32,918 bases of DNA from Agrocybe praecox (taxonomy: Eukaryota > Basidiomycota > Agaricomycetes > Agaricales > Agrocybaceae). This document shows, in pieces, positions 18,019-29,013 of this stretch. Below the pieces are notes generated by a model that had not been told where the DNA came from, made no database searches, and was given only the letters and a program-made list of their open reading frames with translations. A program made the translations under genes and the position numbers. Within the stretch, counting starts at the first letter, position 1. Every line of letters begins with the position of its first letter. The stretch spans positions 1-32,918 of the forward strand of contig CAXHKQ010000095.1 in assembly GCA_964017145.1 (NCBI GenBank). The letters are read 5' to 3'.

Positions 18019-18376
18019 GGGTCGTATATGTTGTATGCATGTTAGTGTAATTGTATTTGTTCAGTTTATTGTGTATGTGTGCACGTTGATTATTATGGAA
18101 AATTGAAATGATGTCTGGTATAACACGTAAATTGTTAAAGGGAAACACGAGAAGCGAATAGAAACTTAGACAACGTGAGTGAACGATTCCGGGGACGCAA
18201 ACGGAAACGTATGGAACTTCATATAAGTTTTGAAGAAACCTTGAGTAATACAAAATAGTGATGTTTAGTAAATTTAAGAGATATAGATCCAGACGCACTA
18301 TTGTATTTTAATAAGTAGTAAGTAATAGTAAGCAAAGAGAAATAGTAAATGATAATATAGTTAATGCATGACTTAC

Positions 18377-18402
18377 TCATTTCGGGGGGCTTCAATGCCA
18401 TT
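18377..18402 (-). repeat. Extra copy of the unit tail at the A/B junction
   Basis: The 23-base tail containing TTCGGGGGGCTTCAATGCC occurs at 16926-16948, 18377-18399 and 18403-18425. Copy B therefore ends on the minus strand in two tails and copy A in one. Short 3'-tail repeats of this kind are common where a reverse transcriptase slips or re-initiates. Confidence 0.75.
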
Positions 18403-18635
18403 TCATTTCGGGGGGCTTCAATGCCGTGACCATGATTTTGTCTGTGCGTGTTTGATTCTAAGTGTGCGTGTGTAGGTTCTCCTCGGTTATGCACGCTGAG
18501 TTGAACGCGTTCAAATTTATGTTCCGGCTTCCGCCAAGAGTCATAAATTTGAATGCTTACCGTATCTGTATGCATTTGTCTTCATTGACTCACCGTTGCG
18601 TGTGTGTGTGTGCTCTTTTTATATCTATAATAATC

Positions 18636-18708
18636 GTCTGAGTGGCGTAGGGGTAGAGTACCTGCCTCAAGTCCCGTGTTCAAATCCCAAGGTGGGTGCA
18701 GGGTTTTT
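18636..18708 (+). other. tRNA-derived (SINE-like) segment with A and B boxes, copy B
   Basis: Counterpart of 17159-17231, with the B box at 18678-18687. Confidence 0.55.
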
Positions 18709-19052
18709 TCTCTACCGATGATCCAAAGGAAGGGTGCAAAATGCTGTCTAGGGCTAATCTTTGGGTCACTTATGCTAATCACATGACATCTTTAGTTTAG
18801 TTCCAGGAAAGTTATATCTGTTTGCGATTATTTATTTATTTCGAGGGGAGAGGGCGCGGTGGTGGCGGGTGGCGGTTCGCAAAAAACGTTCATAGAAAGA
18901 ATTCTGTTCCATCCAGCCAATTTAGCTCGGTACCAGCAGTTATTTGGTCAAAGCGGCGAAAGAATAGGAAGTATAGGGAACGGTATAGCGAAACAAGAGG
19001 GAAGTGTGCAACCGGACGAAGGCATGTTTCTAAAGAAAGCAAAAAACCATTT

Positions 19053-19112
19053 CCGGAACAGACAAAATTTTCCAGGAACAGACAAAATTTTTCCAGGAAC
19101 AGACAAAATTTT
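19053..19112. repeat. CCAGGAACAGACAAAATTTT triplication, copy B
   Basis: Counterpart of 17576-17637, with a T run shorter by two bases in the middle repeat. Confidence 0.85.
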
Positions 19113-19419
19113 CATCACTGTGCTGTAGCCACCTGAAAATCATACATAAAACTAAAGAGACAATACAATAGTACTAAAATGAGTATCCATCACTACAAAG
19201 TACATGTGAGATAACGAAGAATTTAACATCAATAAGTAAATGAGTACCAATATTAAGTTGGTTTAAGTTAGTTCAAGGTAGTTCAAATTTTATTGGTACA
19301 ATGATATTGGATTGGATATGATTTATGTTATAGTTATAAATTCAAAAAACACATAGAAAGGCAAAGTTTGGTTGTGATTTAATTAGTGCAGAAAAAATGT
19401 CTGTAATGTAAGTATAGTG

Positions 19420-19493
19420 GCTGTTTCGGACCCCAAAAATGCGTAACCTCATCAGTCGATGCCAGAGCATTGATGGGTCGGCATCGAGACAGC
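19420..19493 (-). ncRNA. Hammerhead ribozyme, 1.45-kb repeat copy B
   Basis: This is the identical counterpart of 17945-18018 at an offset of 1475. Cleavage at both sites of a read-through RNA would give a monomer of about 1475 bases. Confidence 0.88.
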
Positions 19494-19851
19494 GGGTCGT
19501 ATATGTTGTATGCATGTTAGTGTAATTGTATTTGTTCAGTTTATTGTGTATGTGTGCACGTTGATTATTATGGAAAATTGAAATGATGTCTGGTATAACA
19601 CGTAAATTGTTAAAGGGAAACACGAGAAGCGAATAGAAACTTAGACAACGTGAGTGAACGATTCCGGGGACGCAAACGGAAACGTATGGAACTTCATATA
19701 AGTTTTGAAGAAACCTTGAGTAATACAAAATAGTGATGTTTAGTAAATTTAAGAGATATAGATCCAGACGCACTATTGTATTTTAATAAGTAGTAAGTAA
19801 TAGTAAGCAAAGAGAAATAGTAAATGATAATATAGTTAATGCATGACTTAC

Positions 19852-20209
19852 CGGTAGCACCAGCACAGTGACGTAGTGGGTTTTGGTGTGGACTGGGAAC
19901 GTTGCGATTAGGGAGGTGCGATGGACATGGACCTCCACGGGCGTGTGGTTGTTCCCCGCTGATGCGGAGTATGTACGTCCTACGAGCAAAACGACGAATG
20001 GTTTCTCAGAGACGCCTCCTCTTGGTGCGCAAAAGCCGACTACGCGAGGTCGAAGTGGTGAATTGGGGGTGGTGGATCGATGGTACGGCTGGACTGCAAG
20101 ATGTGTGTGGCGAGATGGATGTTGGTCTCCGTGTGTGGAATTCGGGTTAGGCTTATGCCGCTACGCGAACACTTAGGGCGCCCGTTGTCAGCGCGCGGTG
20201 TCTGCCGTT
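19852..20209 (-). other. Single-copy open segment ending at a splice-donor consensus
   Basis: These 358 bases are the only sequence here not repeated elsewhere in the window. On the minus strand one frame is open for about 310 bases after a TAG and could encode about 100 residues, including VVLLVGRTYSASAGNNHTPV and ending in VTVLVLP. It meets CCG|GTAAGT at 19852/19851, a good 5' splice site, where the 1.45-kb repeat begins. It may be the end of an exon of a host gene or of a longer element. I do not recognise the protein, and no start codon or acceptor is evident. Confidence 0.3.
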
Positions 20210-20300
20210 ATTTATTGGAGGACTATAGCTTACAACGACACATCGAAATATGCCGCCAGCGCAGTGTGCCACACCTGTATGTGTTGTTTGTATGTTGAGA

Positions 20301-20657
20301 GTGCGGTGTATGTCGTGTTCATTGTAGTGTGACCGCTCCACCACTGTAAGCAGCTGACCGAGGCCCATCCTGCTAACGAATGGGTGCTTCCTTTCACGCC
20401 AAAATGTTGACTTTCGCGATGTTGTTTTCAAGGGATAGTGTGTAAGTGTTAACTTTACTATGGCAGTACGCAAGGTGAGCGCAATGCTTTTGCATCACTG
20501 GCAGAGCAGAATTTGTGAAAAGTGTGTGTTTGTCGTGTACATTTTAGTGAGACCGCTCCACTTATTGTTAGCAGCTGACCGAAGCCCATCCTGCCAACGA
20601 ATTAGTGTTTCTTTTCACTCCAAAATGTTGACTTTGTTGTTTTCAAATGATAGTATT
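20301..20657. repeat. Two diverged copies of a block of about 140 bases in the 4.4-kb unit
   Basis: Blocks at 20301-20447 and 20522-20657 share GACCGCTCCA, GCAGCTGACCGA, GCCCATCCTGC and CCAAAATGTTGACTTT in order. A related block (GAGGCCCATCC and flanks) lies in the PLE near 1430-1550. The same pairs recur at offsets 4402 and 8804. Confidence 0.75.
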
Positions 20658-21351
20658 GTAATCCAGCATCAACTCATGCGTGAAGGATTTTAATTTTGTG
20701 TGTATGCTTGTTGATTTTGGTTTCGTTTGGGTGTGTTTGTTGATTTGTGATAGATTTTTGATAGCACGTATTTTGCTAGTAATATTTTAATAACGTTTAT
20801 GTTTGTGTGGCGTGTCGTTTGTGTGGTAATCTGTTTTCTGTTGTGCATCCTTGAATGTCAAAATATCGCCAAAAATATATATATAAATAAGCAAATAAAG
20901 AGAAGCAAATCATCGGAATCTTATCTATTCCGGATGAATACGCTCAAGATTATATCTGTCCAATCAGAAGAAAGAAACGGATTTGAGTGTTCGGTGAGAC
21001 TCGTGCATCTGGATCGTGAGCTTCATTCGTGCGAGCTTTCGTACCGACTGTAAGCTATTCATTCACACGCATATGCAAAACACACATACACAAGTACCTA
21101 TGCGCGCATTCGCGCCCCGCCCCTTATCCCGTTCACACACTTCATGCATTGCTTGATTTAGATTGCATTCAATATACCCGTTCCAAGCGCACATTTGCCG
21201 AAAAGGCATATTTGGCGCCTAGAGCAATATCTGGGCTTCATTCGTTCATACGTTTGTTCATTCGGGGTCGCTCGCTGCCAACCTGAAAAATTGTAAACGG
21301 GGTACGCTTTTTTCCCTATTCTCATTCAGTGGGAGCCCTAGCTATCGGAGA

Positions 21352-21426
21352 AACGGTTTCGACATCCACGCCCAACTAATCTCGTCAGTCAACGTCTCAA
21401 GGCGTGGATGGGACGTTGAGACCGTT
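21352..21426 (-). ncRNA. Hammerhead ribozyme, 4.4-kb unit copy 1
   Basis: On the minus strand there is stem III AACGGU (21426-21421) with ACCGUU (21357-21352, 6 bp), cleavage-site C at 21420, stem I UCAACGUC (21419-21412) with GACGUUGA (21396-21389), core CUGACGA (21388-21382), a 2-bp stem II and GAAA (21360-21357). Loop 1 (21410-21401) pairs perfectly over 10 bases with the loop 2 region (21372-21363). Compared with the PLE motif, a stem I pair and a loop-loop pair both show compensatory changes. This supports selection on structure and common descent. Confidence 0.88.
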
Positions 21427-21946
21427 AAAGGGGGCTAAACCAACCAAACACGTGCTGAAACGCGATGGAATGCTGATGCTGCCTCTGCTGCTGTTCGGAA
21501 CGGAAGAGTATAAGTTTTTCGTGATTGTATGCTGTGTTGCCCCATGCTACAACAGCGCTGTAGTGATGCTCAATGGCATGATATTGTCGGGTATTATTCT
21601 GTAAAAATCTGCTTTTTATATGTTTGTGCGATTTGCAGCCTATATTCGGCTACTGTACTGGTAAAAATCTGTTTTTTTATTTAAATAAATATTTTTAATT
21701 TGTAATTGATAATGTGGCGATTGTGTGCACGGTACGGCACAGGACAAATTGAAATGCTACGAGTTGCACAGCGATGTGCTAATAAAAAACGTGATATTGA
21801 GACGCAATATATGTGAATGGTAAACCACATACCCTTTGATTTTGCTTCGGTGTGTTCGGGTATCCTGCATCCGGCTTTGCGCGTGTTGGGTCGGCCATAC
21901 ATTTACACTCGTGCAGATGCGGCTACGATGCGGCTTCTGCGTGATG

Positions 21947-21999
21947 GAGCGAGACAGCCGATGCTCGCGAGAGGCGCGTAGCACAATTTAATTTCGGTG
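21947..21999. repeat. GAGCGAGACAGCCG direct repeat, first member
   Basis: GAGCGAGACAGCCG, GCTCGCGAGAGGCGC and AGCACAAT appear here and again at 22994-23047 in the same order. Both recur in each 4.4-kb unit. Confidence 0.75.
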
Positions 22000-22043
22000 T
22001 TCTCTGCTCACAAACCGATTGCACGCACGCCATGAAATAAATT

Positions 22044-22800
22044 ATGCGCATGCATTTTTGTGATAGCCGCTGTTTACGAGATGCGCGAACATCAAATTAA
22101 AGCGGGTCGTGTGATGCGATGCGCTTTTGACAGTCCATGTTAGCGCGATTCGCGAACACAATTAGGGTCTTTTTTGTTCATTGTTCAGTCACTCATAGTC
22201 ACACGTACACACAGCTGCACATATATACATGGAAATGCGATGTTCGCCTATTCTGATGCACACAGTTCACGCGCGTGCACTTGAATGAGATACGCGCATT
22301 CTGTGATTGCCGGTGTCCGCGAGACGCGCGGACCCAAGTTAATCCGGGTCATAGTATGCGTTGGTTTTCCAACTGGCGTATGTGTGGAAACGCGATGCTC
22401 GCCTATTCTTGTTTCTATTCGTCAACCGACACACACACACACTTTGCACACGCGTACACACATGAATGAAATACATGCATTCTGTGATTGCCGGTGCTCG
22501 CGAGATGCGCGGACACAAGTTAGTCCGGGTCACAGTATGCGTTGCGCTTCTGCCTACGTTTGTGTGTAAATGTAATGATCCCCTATTCTTGTTTCTGTTG
22601 CAGACAGTTTACGCGCACACAATGAAATGTAATGAGATGAAATAAGATAGACGCATTCTGCGATTCCCGGTGCCCGCGAGATGCGCGGACACAATTTACT
22701 CCGGGTCACAGTGTACGTTGCACTTCTGGCTGCGTTTGTGTGGAAGTGCTTGCCTATTTTGTGTCATTCACTTACACATGTGCATTCGCTCACACCGGCA
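22044..22800. repeat. Four degenerate copies of a repeat of about 180-240 bases
   Basis: Copies start near 22044, 22285, 22463 and 22642. Each has a GCATTCTGTGATTGCCGGTG-like start, then CGCGAGATGCGCGGACACAA and a TCCGGGTCACAGTATGCGTT-like stretch. The first copy is the most diverged. Small open frames across it follow the repeat and are not convincing genes. The array recurs in the other 4.4-kb units. Confidence 0.8.
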
Positions 22801-22993
22801 CAAAATAATTCGCGTCTATTTGGATTGGTTTATTGAATATTACGTTCGCGCGCGGAGGTTTCTTATCGCGCGCTGGTGTGACCGCGTCCGTACCATTGGA
22901 CGTTCGCGCGTGAACTGGATTTTGCCGCGCGCGTTGCTGTCTGTTACGCGGAATCTGCTCGCGCTACTATGTCTGCGAAGAAGAGCGAGCGAA

Positions 22994-23047
22994 GAGCGAG
23001 ACAGCCGCTGCTCGCGAGAGGCGCTGAGCACAATGTAGCTTCGGCGT
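22994..23047. repeat. GAGCGAGACAGCCG direct repeat, second member
   Basis: Partner of 21947-21999, about 1.05 kb away. The two flank the four-copy repeat array between them. Confidence 0.75.
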
Positions 23048-23427
23048 GCTTTTTTCTCTCATCCATTAGTTCGGGTCGCTTTAGCTACTTGTGCGCTATT
23101 TGTGCGCATGAGATTCATATTAGCAATTAAGAGTTAGGAAAAACGAACATCTTCCCATCTCTGCCTCAGATCTGACAGGTGCTTTTCCATGTTTTTAGTG
23201 TTAGGTGGACGCTTTATTAAAATGTTTTATTTTACTGTTTATGTTTCATATTCAAAATTTTAGTTTAATTTAAAGCATATCATCGGGATTCCGTGTGTCC
23301 ATGCCGCCATCGTTCAATTATTTAGGTATGATCACAATAAAATACTGATTGTAGTCATCTTTTTTATCCTTTCATTCTACCGGTATAACCGTTGTTTTCA
23401 TTCAGACTTTTATTTTGTTAATGTGAA

Positions 23428-24190
23428 TTCAAACATGAACTGGCAAGGCTCGGTTTCAGCAATGACGTGTGTTTGCATTCAGCGGCCATTGGCAGCGCAT
23501 GTTTGTGTAAAAAGTGTGTGTTCAAGATGAACTGGCAAGGCGCGGTTTCAGCAATGACGAGTATTTGCATTCAGCGGCCATTGGCAGAGCATATTTCTGT
23601 AAAGAATGTGTGTTCAAGATGAACTGGCAAGGCGCGGTTTCGGCAATGACGTGTATTTGCGTTCAGCGGCCATTGACAGGACAAATTTGTGTAAGAGTGG
23701 TGAATTACGTGTGTGAAGATTTAGGATCTGTTTAGATTTGATCTGTGTTTTTTTGTGTGGTTTTAATTGTTTAGGTAGAGTGTGATTTGCAATTTCAATT
23801 GAGTATTTGTTATTAATTTAAGTGTGTGTTCAAGATGAGCTGGCAAGGCACGGTTTCAGCAATGACGAGTATTTGCATTCAGCGGCCATTGACAGGGCAA
23901 ATTTGTGTAAGAGTGATGAGTTACGTGTGTGAAGATTTAGGATCTGTTTAGATTTGATCTGTGCTTTTTGTGGGATTTTAATTGTTCACGTAAAGTGTGA
24001 TTTGTAATTACCATTGGGCTTTTTTTGATATATTAAAAGTGTGTGTATATTTTTGACATGTTAAATTTTATATTAAGTGTGTGTGTTCAAAATGAACTGA
24101 CAAGGCGCGGTTTCAACAATGACGAGTATTTGCATCCAGCGGCCATTGACAGGACAAATTGTGTAAGAGTGGTGATTTACGTGTGTGAGG
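23428..24190. repeat. Five degenerate copies of a TTCAAGATGAACTGGCAAGG repeat
   Basis: Copies start at 23428, 23521, 23613, 23829 and 24086. Each has a core with GGTTTCAGCAATGACG, ATTTGCATTCAGCGGCCATT and GACAGG or GGCAG. The last three carry an extra arm with GTGTGTGAAGATTTAGGATC. Spacing grows from about 92 to 216 and 257 bases. The array recurs at offset 4402 and partly at 8804. Confidence 0.85.
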
Positions 24191-24611
24191 ATTTAGGATC
24201 TGTTTAGATTTGATCTGCGTTTTATTCGGTGATTTAGTGTGTGGTCTTGTAATTTTTATCAAAATTAGAGTAGCTGTAGGCTGTGGGGTGTAATTGCAAT
24301 CGAAAACATGGCATTCATTCGTATTCAAATATATTTCGGTGCATGTATGATCGGAATCCGGATGATCTGGTTCAGTTTTGTTATCAGGTTGTTGAAATTG
24401 TCAGGTTGTTTATTAAGAGTTTAACTTATTATTATTGGAATTGAATTTTAACTTCAATGCATAGCGGTACAGAGAAAATAAACCGATATTTAGTGTTCTG
24501 TTGTATATTTGTCTGATTTTGTAGTGAAAGGTTGTGATTTAATAGTGGTGTGGGCTTAGAAGACAACCAGTTGATGATTCGTGTGAGAGCATCAAGTGTC
24601 GTCGAACTAAC

Positions 24612-27600
24612 ATTTATTGGAGGACTATAGCTTACAACGACACATCGAAATATGCCGCCAGCGCAGTGTGCCACACCTGTATGTGTTGTTTGTATGTTGA
24701 GAGTGCGGTGTATGTCGTGTTCATTGTAGTGTGACCGCTCCACCACTGTAAGCAGCTGACCGAGGCCCATCCTGCTAACGAATGGGTGCTTCCTTTCACG
24801 CCAAAATGTTGACTTTCGCGATGTTGTTTTCAAGGGATAGTGTGTAAGTGTTAACTTTACTATGGCAGTACGCAAGGTGAGCGCAATGCTTTTGCATCAC
24901 TGGCAGAGCAGAATTTGTGAAAAGTGTGTGTTTGTCGTGTACATTTTAGTGAGACCGCTCCACTTATTGTTAGCAGCTGACCGAAGCCCATCCTGCCAAC
25001 GAATTAGTGTTTCTTTTCACTCCAAAATGTTGACTTTGTTGTTTTCAAATGATAGTATTGTAATCCAGCATCAACTCATGCGTGAAGGATTTTAATTTTG
25101 TGTGTATGCTTGTTGATTTTGGTTTCGTTTGGGTGTGTTTGTTGATTTGTGATAGATTTTTGATAGCACGTATTTTGCTAGTAATATTTTAATAACGTTT
25201 ATGTTTGTGTGGCGTGTCGTTTGTGTGGTAATCTGTTTTCTGTTGTGCATCCTTGAATGTCAAAATATCGCCAAAAATATATATATAAATAAGCAAATAA
25301 AGAGAAGCAAATCATCGGAATCTTATCTATTCCGGATGAATACGCTCAAGATTATATCTGTCCAATCAGAAGAAAGAAACGGATTTGAGTGTTCGGTGAG
25401 ACTCGTGCATCTGGATCGTGAGCTTCATTCGTGCGAGCTTTCGTACCGACTGTAAGCTATTCATTCACACGCATATGCAAAACACACATACACAAGTACC
25501 TATGCGCGCATTCGCGCCCCGCCCCTTATCCCGTTCACACACTTCATGCATTGCTTGATTTAGATTGCATTCAATATACCCGTTCCAAGCGCACATTTGC
25601 CGAAAAGGCATATTTGGCGCCTAGAGCAATATCTGGGCTTCATTCGTTCATACGTTTGTTCATTCGGGGTCGCTCGCTGCCAACCTGAAAAATTGTAAAC
25701 GGGGTACGCTTTTTTCCCTATTCTCATTCAGTGGGAGCCCTAGCTATCGGAGAAACGGTTTCGACATCCACGCCCAACTAATCTCGTCAGTCAACGTCTC
25801 AAGGCGTGGATGGGACGTTGAGACCGTTAAAGGGGGCTAAACCAACCAAACACGTGCTGAAACGCGATGGAATGCTGATGCTGCCTCTGCTGCTGTTCGG
25901 AACGGAAGAGTATAAGTTTTTCGTGATTGTATGCTGTGTTGCCCCATGCTACAACAGCGCTGTAGTGATGCTCAATGGCATGATATTGTCGGGTATTATT
26001 CTGTAAAAATCTGCTTTTTATATGTTTGTGCGATTTGCAGCCTATATTCGGCTACTGTACTGGTAAAAATCTGTTTTTTTATTTAAATAAATATTTTTAA
26101 TTTGTAATTGATAATGTGGCGATTGTGTGCACGGTACGGCACAGGACAAATTGAAATGCTACGAGTTGCACAGCGATGTGCTAATAAAAAACGTGATATT
26201 GAGACGCAATATATGTGAATGGTAAACCACATACCCTTTGATTTTGCTTCGGTGTGTTCGGGTATCCTGCATCCGGCTTTGCGCGTGTTGGGTCGGCCAT
26301 ACATTTACACTCGTGCAGATGCGGCTACGATGCGGCTTCTGCGTGATGGAGCGAGACAGCCGATGCTCGCGAGAGGCGCGTAGCACAATTTAATTTCGGT
26401 GTTCTCTGCTCACAAACCGATTGCACGCACGCCATGAAATAAATTATGCGCATGCATTTTTGTGATAGCCGCTGTTTACGAGATGCGCGAACATCAAATT
26501 AAAGCGGGTCGTGTGATGCGATGCGCTTTTGACAGTCCATGTTAGCGCGATTCGCGAACACAATTAGGGTCTTTTTTGTTCATTGTTCAGTCACTCATAG
26601 TCACACGTACACACAGCTGCACATATATACATGGAAATGCGATGTTCGCCTATTCTGATGCACACAGTTCACGCGCGTGCACTTGAATGAGATACGCGCA
26701 TTCTGTGATTGCCGGTGTCCGCGAGACGCGCGGACCCAAGTTAATCCGGGTCATAGTATGCGTTGGTTTTCCAACTGGCGTATGTGTGGAAACGCGATGC
26801 TCGCCTATTCTTGTTTCTATTCGTCAACCGACACACACACACACTTTGCACACGCGTACACACATGAATGAAATACATGCATTCTGTGATTGCCGGTGCT
26901 CGCGAGATGCGCGGACACAAGTTAGTCCGGGTCACAGTATGCGTTGCGCTTCTGCCTACGTTTGTGTGTAAATGTAATGATCCCCTATTCTTGTTTCTGT
27001 TGCAGACAGTTTACGCGCACACAATGAAATGTAATGAGATGAAATAAGATAGACGCATTCTGCGATTCCCGGTGCCCGCGAGATGCGCGGACACAATTTA
27101 CTCCGGGTCACAGTGTACGTTGCACTTCTGGCTGCGTTTGTGTGGAAGTGCTTGCCTATTTTGTGTCATTCACTTACACATGTGCATTCGCTCACACCGG
27201 CACAAAATAATTCGCGTCTATTTGGATTGGTTTATTGAATATTACGTTCGCGCGCGGAGGTTTCTTATCGCGCGCTGGTGTGACCGCGTCCGTACCATTG
27301 GACGTTCGCGCGTGAACTGGATTTTGCCGCGCGCGTTGCTGTCTGTTACGCGGAATCTGCTCGCGCTACTATGTCTGCGAAGAAGAGCGAGCGAAGAGCG
27401 AGACAGCCGCTGCTCGCGAGAGGCGCTGAGCACAATGTAGCTTCGGCGTGCTTTTTTCTCTCATCCATTAGTTCGGGTCGCTTTAGCTACTTGTGCGCTA
27501 TTTGTGCGCATGAGATTCATATTAGCAATTAAGAGTTAGGAAAAACGAACATCTTCCCATCTCTGCCTCAGATCTGACAGGTGCTTTTCCATGTTTTTAG

Positions 27601-29013
27601 TGTTAGGTGGACGCTTTATTAAAATGTTTTATTTTACTGTTTATGTTTCATATTCAAAATTTTAGTTTAATTTAAAGCATATCATCGGGATTCCGTGTGT
27701 CCATGCCGCCATCGTTCAATTATTTAGGTATGATCACAATAAAATACTGATTGTAGTCATCTTTTTTATCCTTTCATTCTACCGGTATAACCGTTGTTTT
27801 CATTCAGACTTTTATTTTGTTAATGTGAATTCAAACATGAACTGGCAAGGCTCGGTTTCAGCAATGACGTGTGTTTGCATTCAGCGGCCATTGGCAGCGC
27901 ATGTTTGTGTAAAAAGTGTGTGTTCAAGATGAACTGGCAAGGCGCGGTTTCAGCAATGACGAGTATTTGCATTCAGCGGCCATTGGCAGAGCATATTTCT
28001 GTAAAGAATGTGTGTTCAAGATGAACTGGCAAGGCGCGGTTTCGGCAATGACGTGTATTTGCGTTCAGCGGCCATTGACAGGACAAATTTGTGTAAGAGT
28101 GGTGAATTACGTGTGTGAAGATTTAGGATCTGTTTAGATTTGATCTGTGTTTTTTTGTGTGGTTTTAATTGTTTAGGTAGAGTGTGATTTGCAATTTCAA
28201 TTGAGTATTTGTTATTAATTTAAGTGTGTGTTCAAGATGAGCTGGCAAGGCACGGTTTCAGCAATGACGAGTATTTGCATTCAGCGGCCATTGACAGGGC
28301 AAATTTGTGTAAGAGTGATGAGTTACGTGTGTGAAGATTTAGGATCTGTTTAGATTTGATCTGTGCTTTTTGTGGGATTTTAATTGTTCACGTAAAGTGT
28401 GATTTGTAATTACCATTGGGCTTTTTTTGATATATTAAAAGTGTGTGTATATTTTTGACATGTTAAATTTTATATTAAGTGTGTGTGTTCAAAATGAACT
28501 GACAAGGCGCGGTTTCAACAATGACGAGTATTTGCATCCAGCGGCCATTGACAGGACAAATTGTGTAAGAGTGGTGATTTACGTGTGTGAGGATTTAGGA
28601 TCTGTTTAGATTTGATCTGCGTTTTATTCGGTGATTTAGTGTGTGGTCTTGTAATTTTTATCAAAATTAGAGTAGCTGTAGGCTGTGGGGTGTAATTGCA
28701 ATCGAAAACATGGCATTCATTCGTATTCAAATATATTTCGGTGCATGTATGATCGGAATCCGGATGATCTGGTTCAGTTTTGTTATCAGGTTGTTGAAAT
28801 TGTCAGGTTGTTTATTAAGAGTTTAACTTATTATTATTGGAATTGAATTTTAACTTCAATGCATAGCGGTACAGAGAAAATAAACCGATATTTAGTGTTC
28901 TGTTGTATATTTGTCTGATTTTGTAGTGAAAGGTTGTGATTTAATAGTGGTGTGGGCTTAGAAGACAACCAGTTGATGATTCGTGTGAGAGCATCAAGTG
29001 TCGTCGAACTAAC
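24612..29013 (-). repeat. 4402-bp ribozyme-bearing tandem unit, copy 2
   Basis: This is the second head-to-tail copy. The join with copy 1 at 24611/24612 (GTCGTCGAACTAAC before ATTTATTGGAGG) shows similarity to continuous PLE sequence around 1358-1392. The join therefore looks like ancestral internal sequence, and the drawn unit boundary may be arbitrary. Confidence 0.85.
25754..25828 (-). ncRNA. Hammerhead ribozyme, 4.4-kb unit copy 2
   Basis: Identical counterpart of 21352-21426 at offset 4402. Confidence 0.88.

Larger units (their letters stand above)
16926..18376 (-). repeat. 1.45-kb ribozyme-bearing repeat, copy A
   Basis: This copy matches 18403-19851 with an offset of 1477, falling to 1475 after a T-run difference. 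One substitution was noticed (G at about 17456 against A in copy B). On the minus strand it begins with GTAAGTCATGC at 18376 and ends in a GCCCCCCGAAATGA tail at 16926, abutting the PLE. It carries a hammerhead (17945-18018), a 20-base triplication and a tRNA-like segment on the opposite strand. I find no protein gene. It may be a non-autonomous retroelement or a ribozyme-bearing satellite. Confidence 0.8.
18403..19851 (-). repeat. 1.45-kb ribozyme-bearing repeat, copy B
   Basis: This is the second tandem copy in the same orientation. On the minus strand it starts with GTAAGT at 19851, directly following the open segment 19852-20209, and it ends with a duplicated tail (18377-18402). Unlike the PLE and the 4.4-kb unit, its plus strand is A-rich over long stretches, which suggests a separate origin. 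Confidence 0.8.
20210..24611 (-). repeat. 4402-bp ribozyme-bearing tandem unit, copy 1
   Basis: The sequence recurs at exact offsets of 4402 and 8804. It has no RT motif and no convincing coding frame. On the minus strand it carries a hammerhead (21352-21426), and the region from there to its 3' end is colinear with the PLE leader. Its minus-strand 3' end, reading CCTCCAATAAAT, contains AATAAA (20216-20211) and abuts single-copy DNA at 20209. I read it as a non-autonomous PLE relative. Copy 1 and copy 2 look identical wherever I compared them. Confidence 0.85.

Noticed and set aside
22670..23038. Plus-strand open frame of 122 codons in the 4.4-kb unit
   Set aside because: It runs through the degenerate tandem repeats, and its Arg-rich translation follows the repeat composition. 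No domain is recognised.
22044..24190. CRISPR array
   Set aside because: Repeat cores are degenerate, spacing is irregular, and the context is a eukaryotic retroelement with no cas genes.
24432..24875. Minus-strand open frame of 147 codons
   Set aside because: It crosses the join between tandem units and shows no recognisable motif. In copy 1 the corresponding frame differs after the join.
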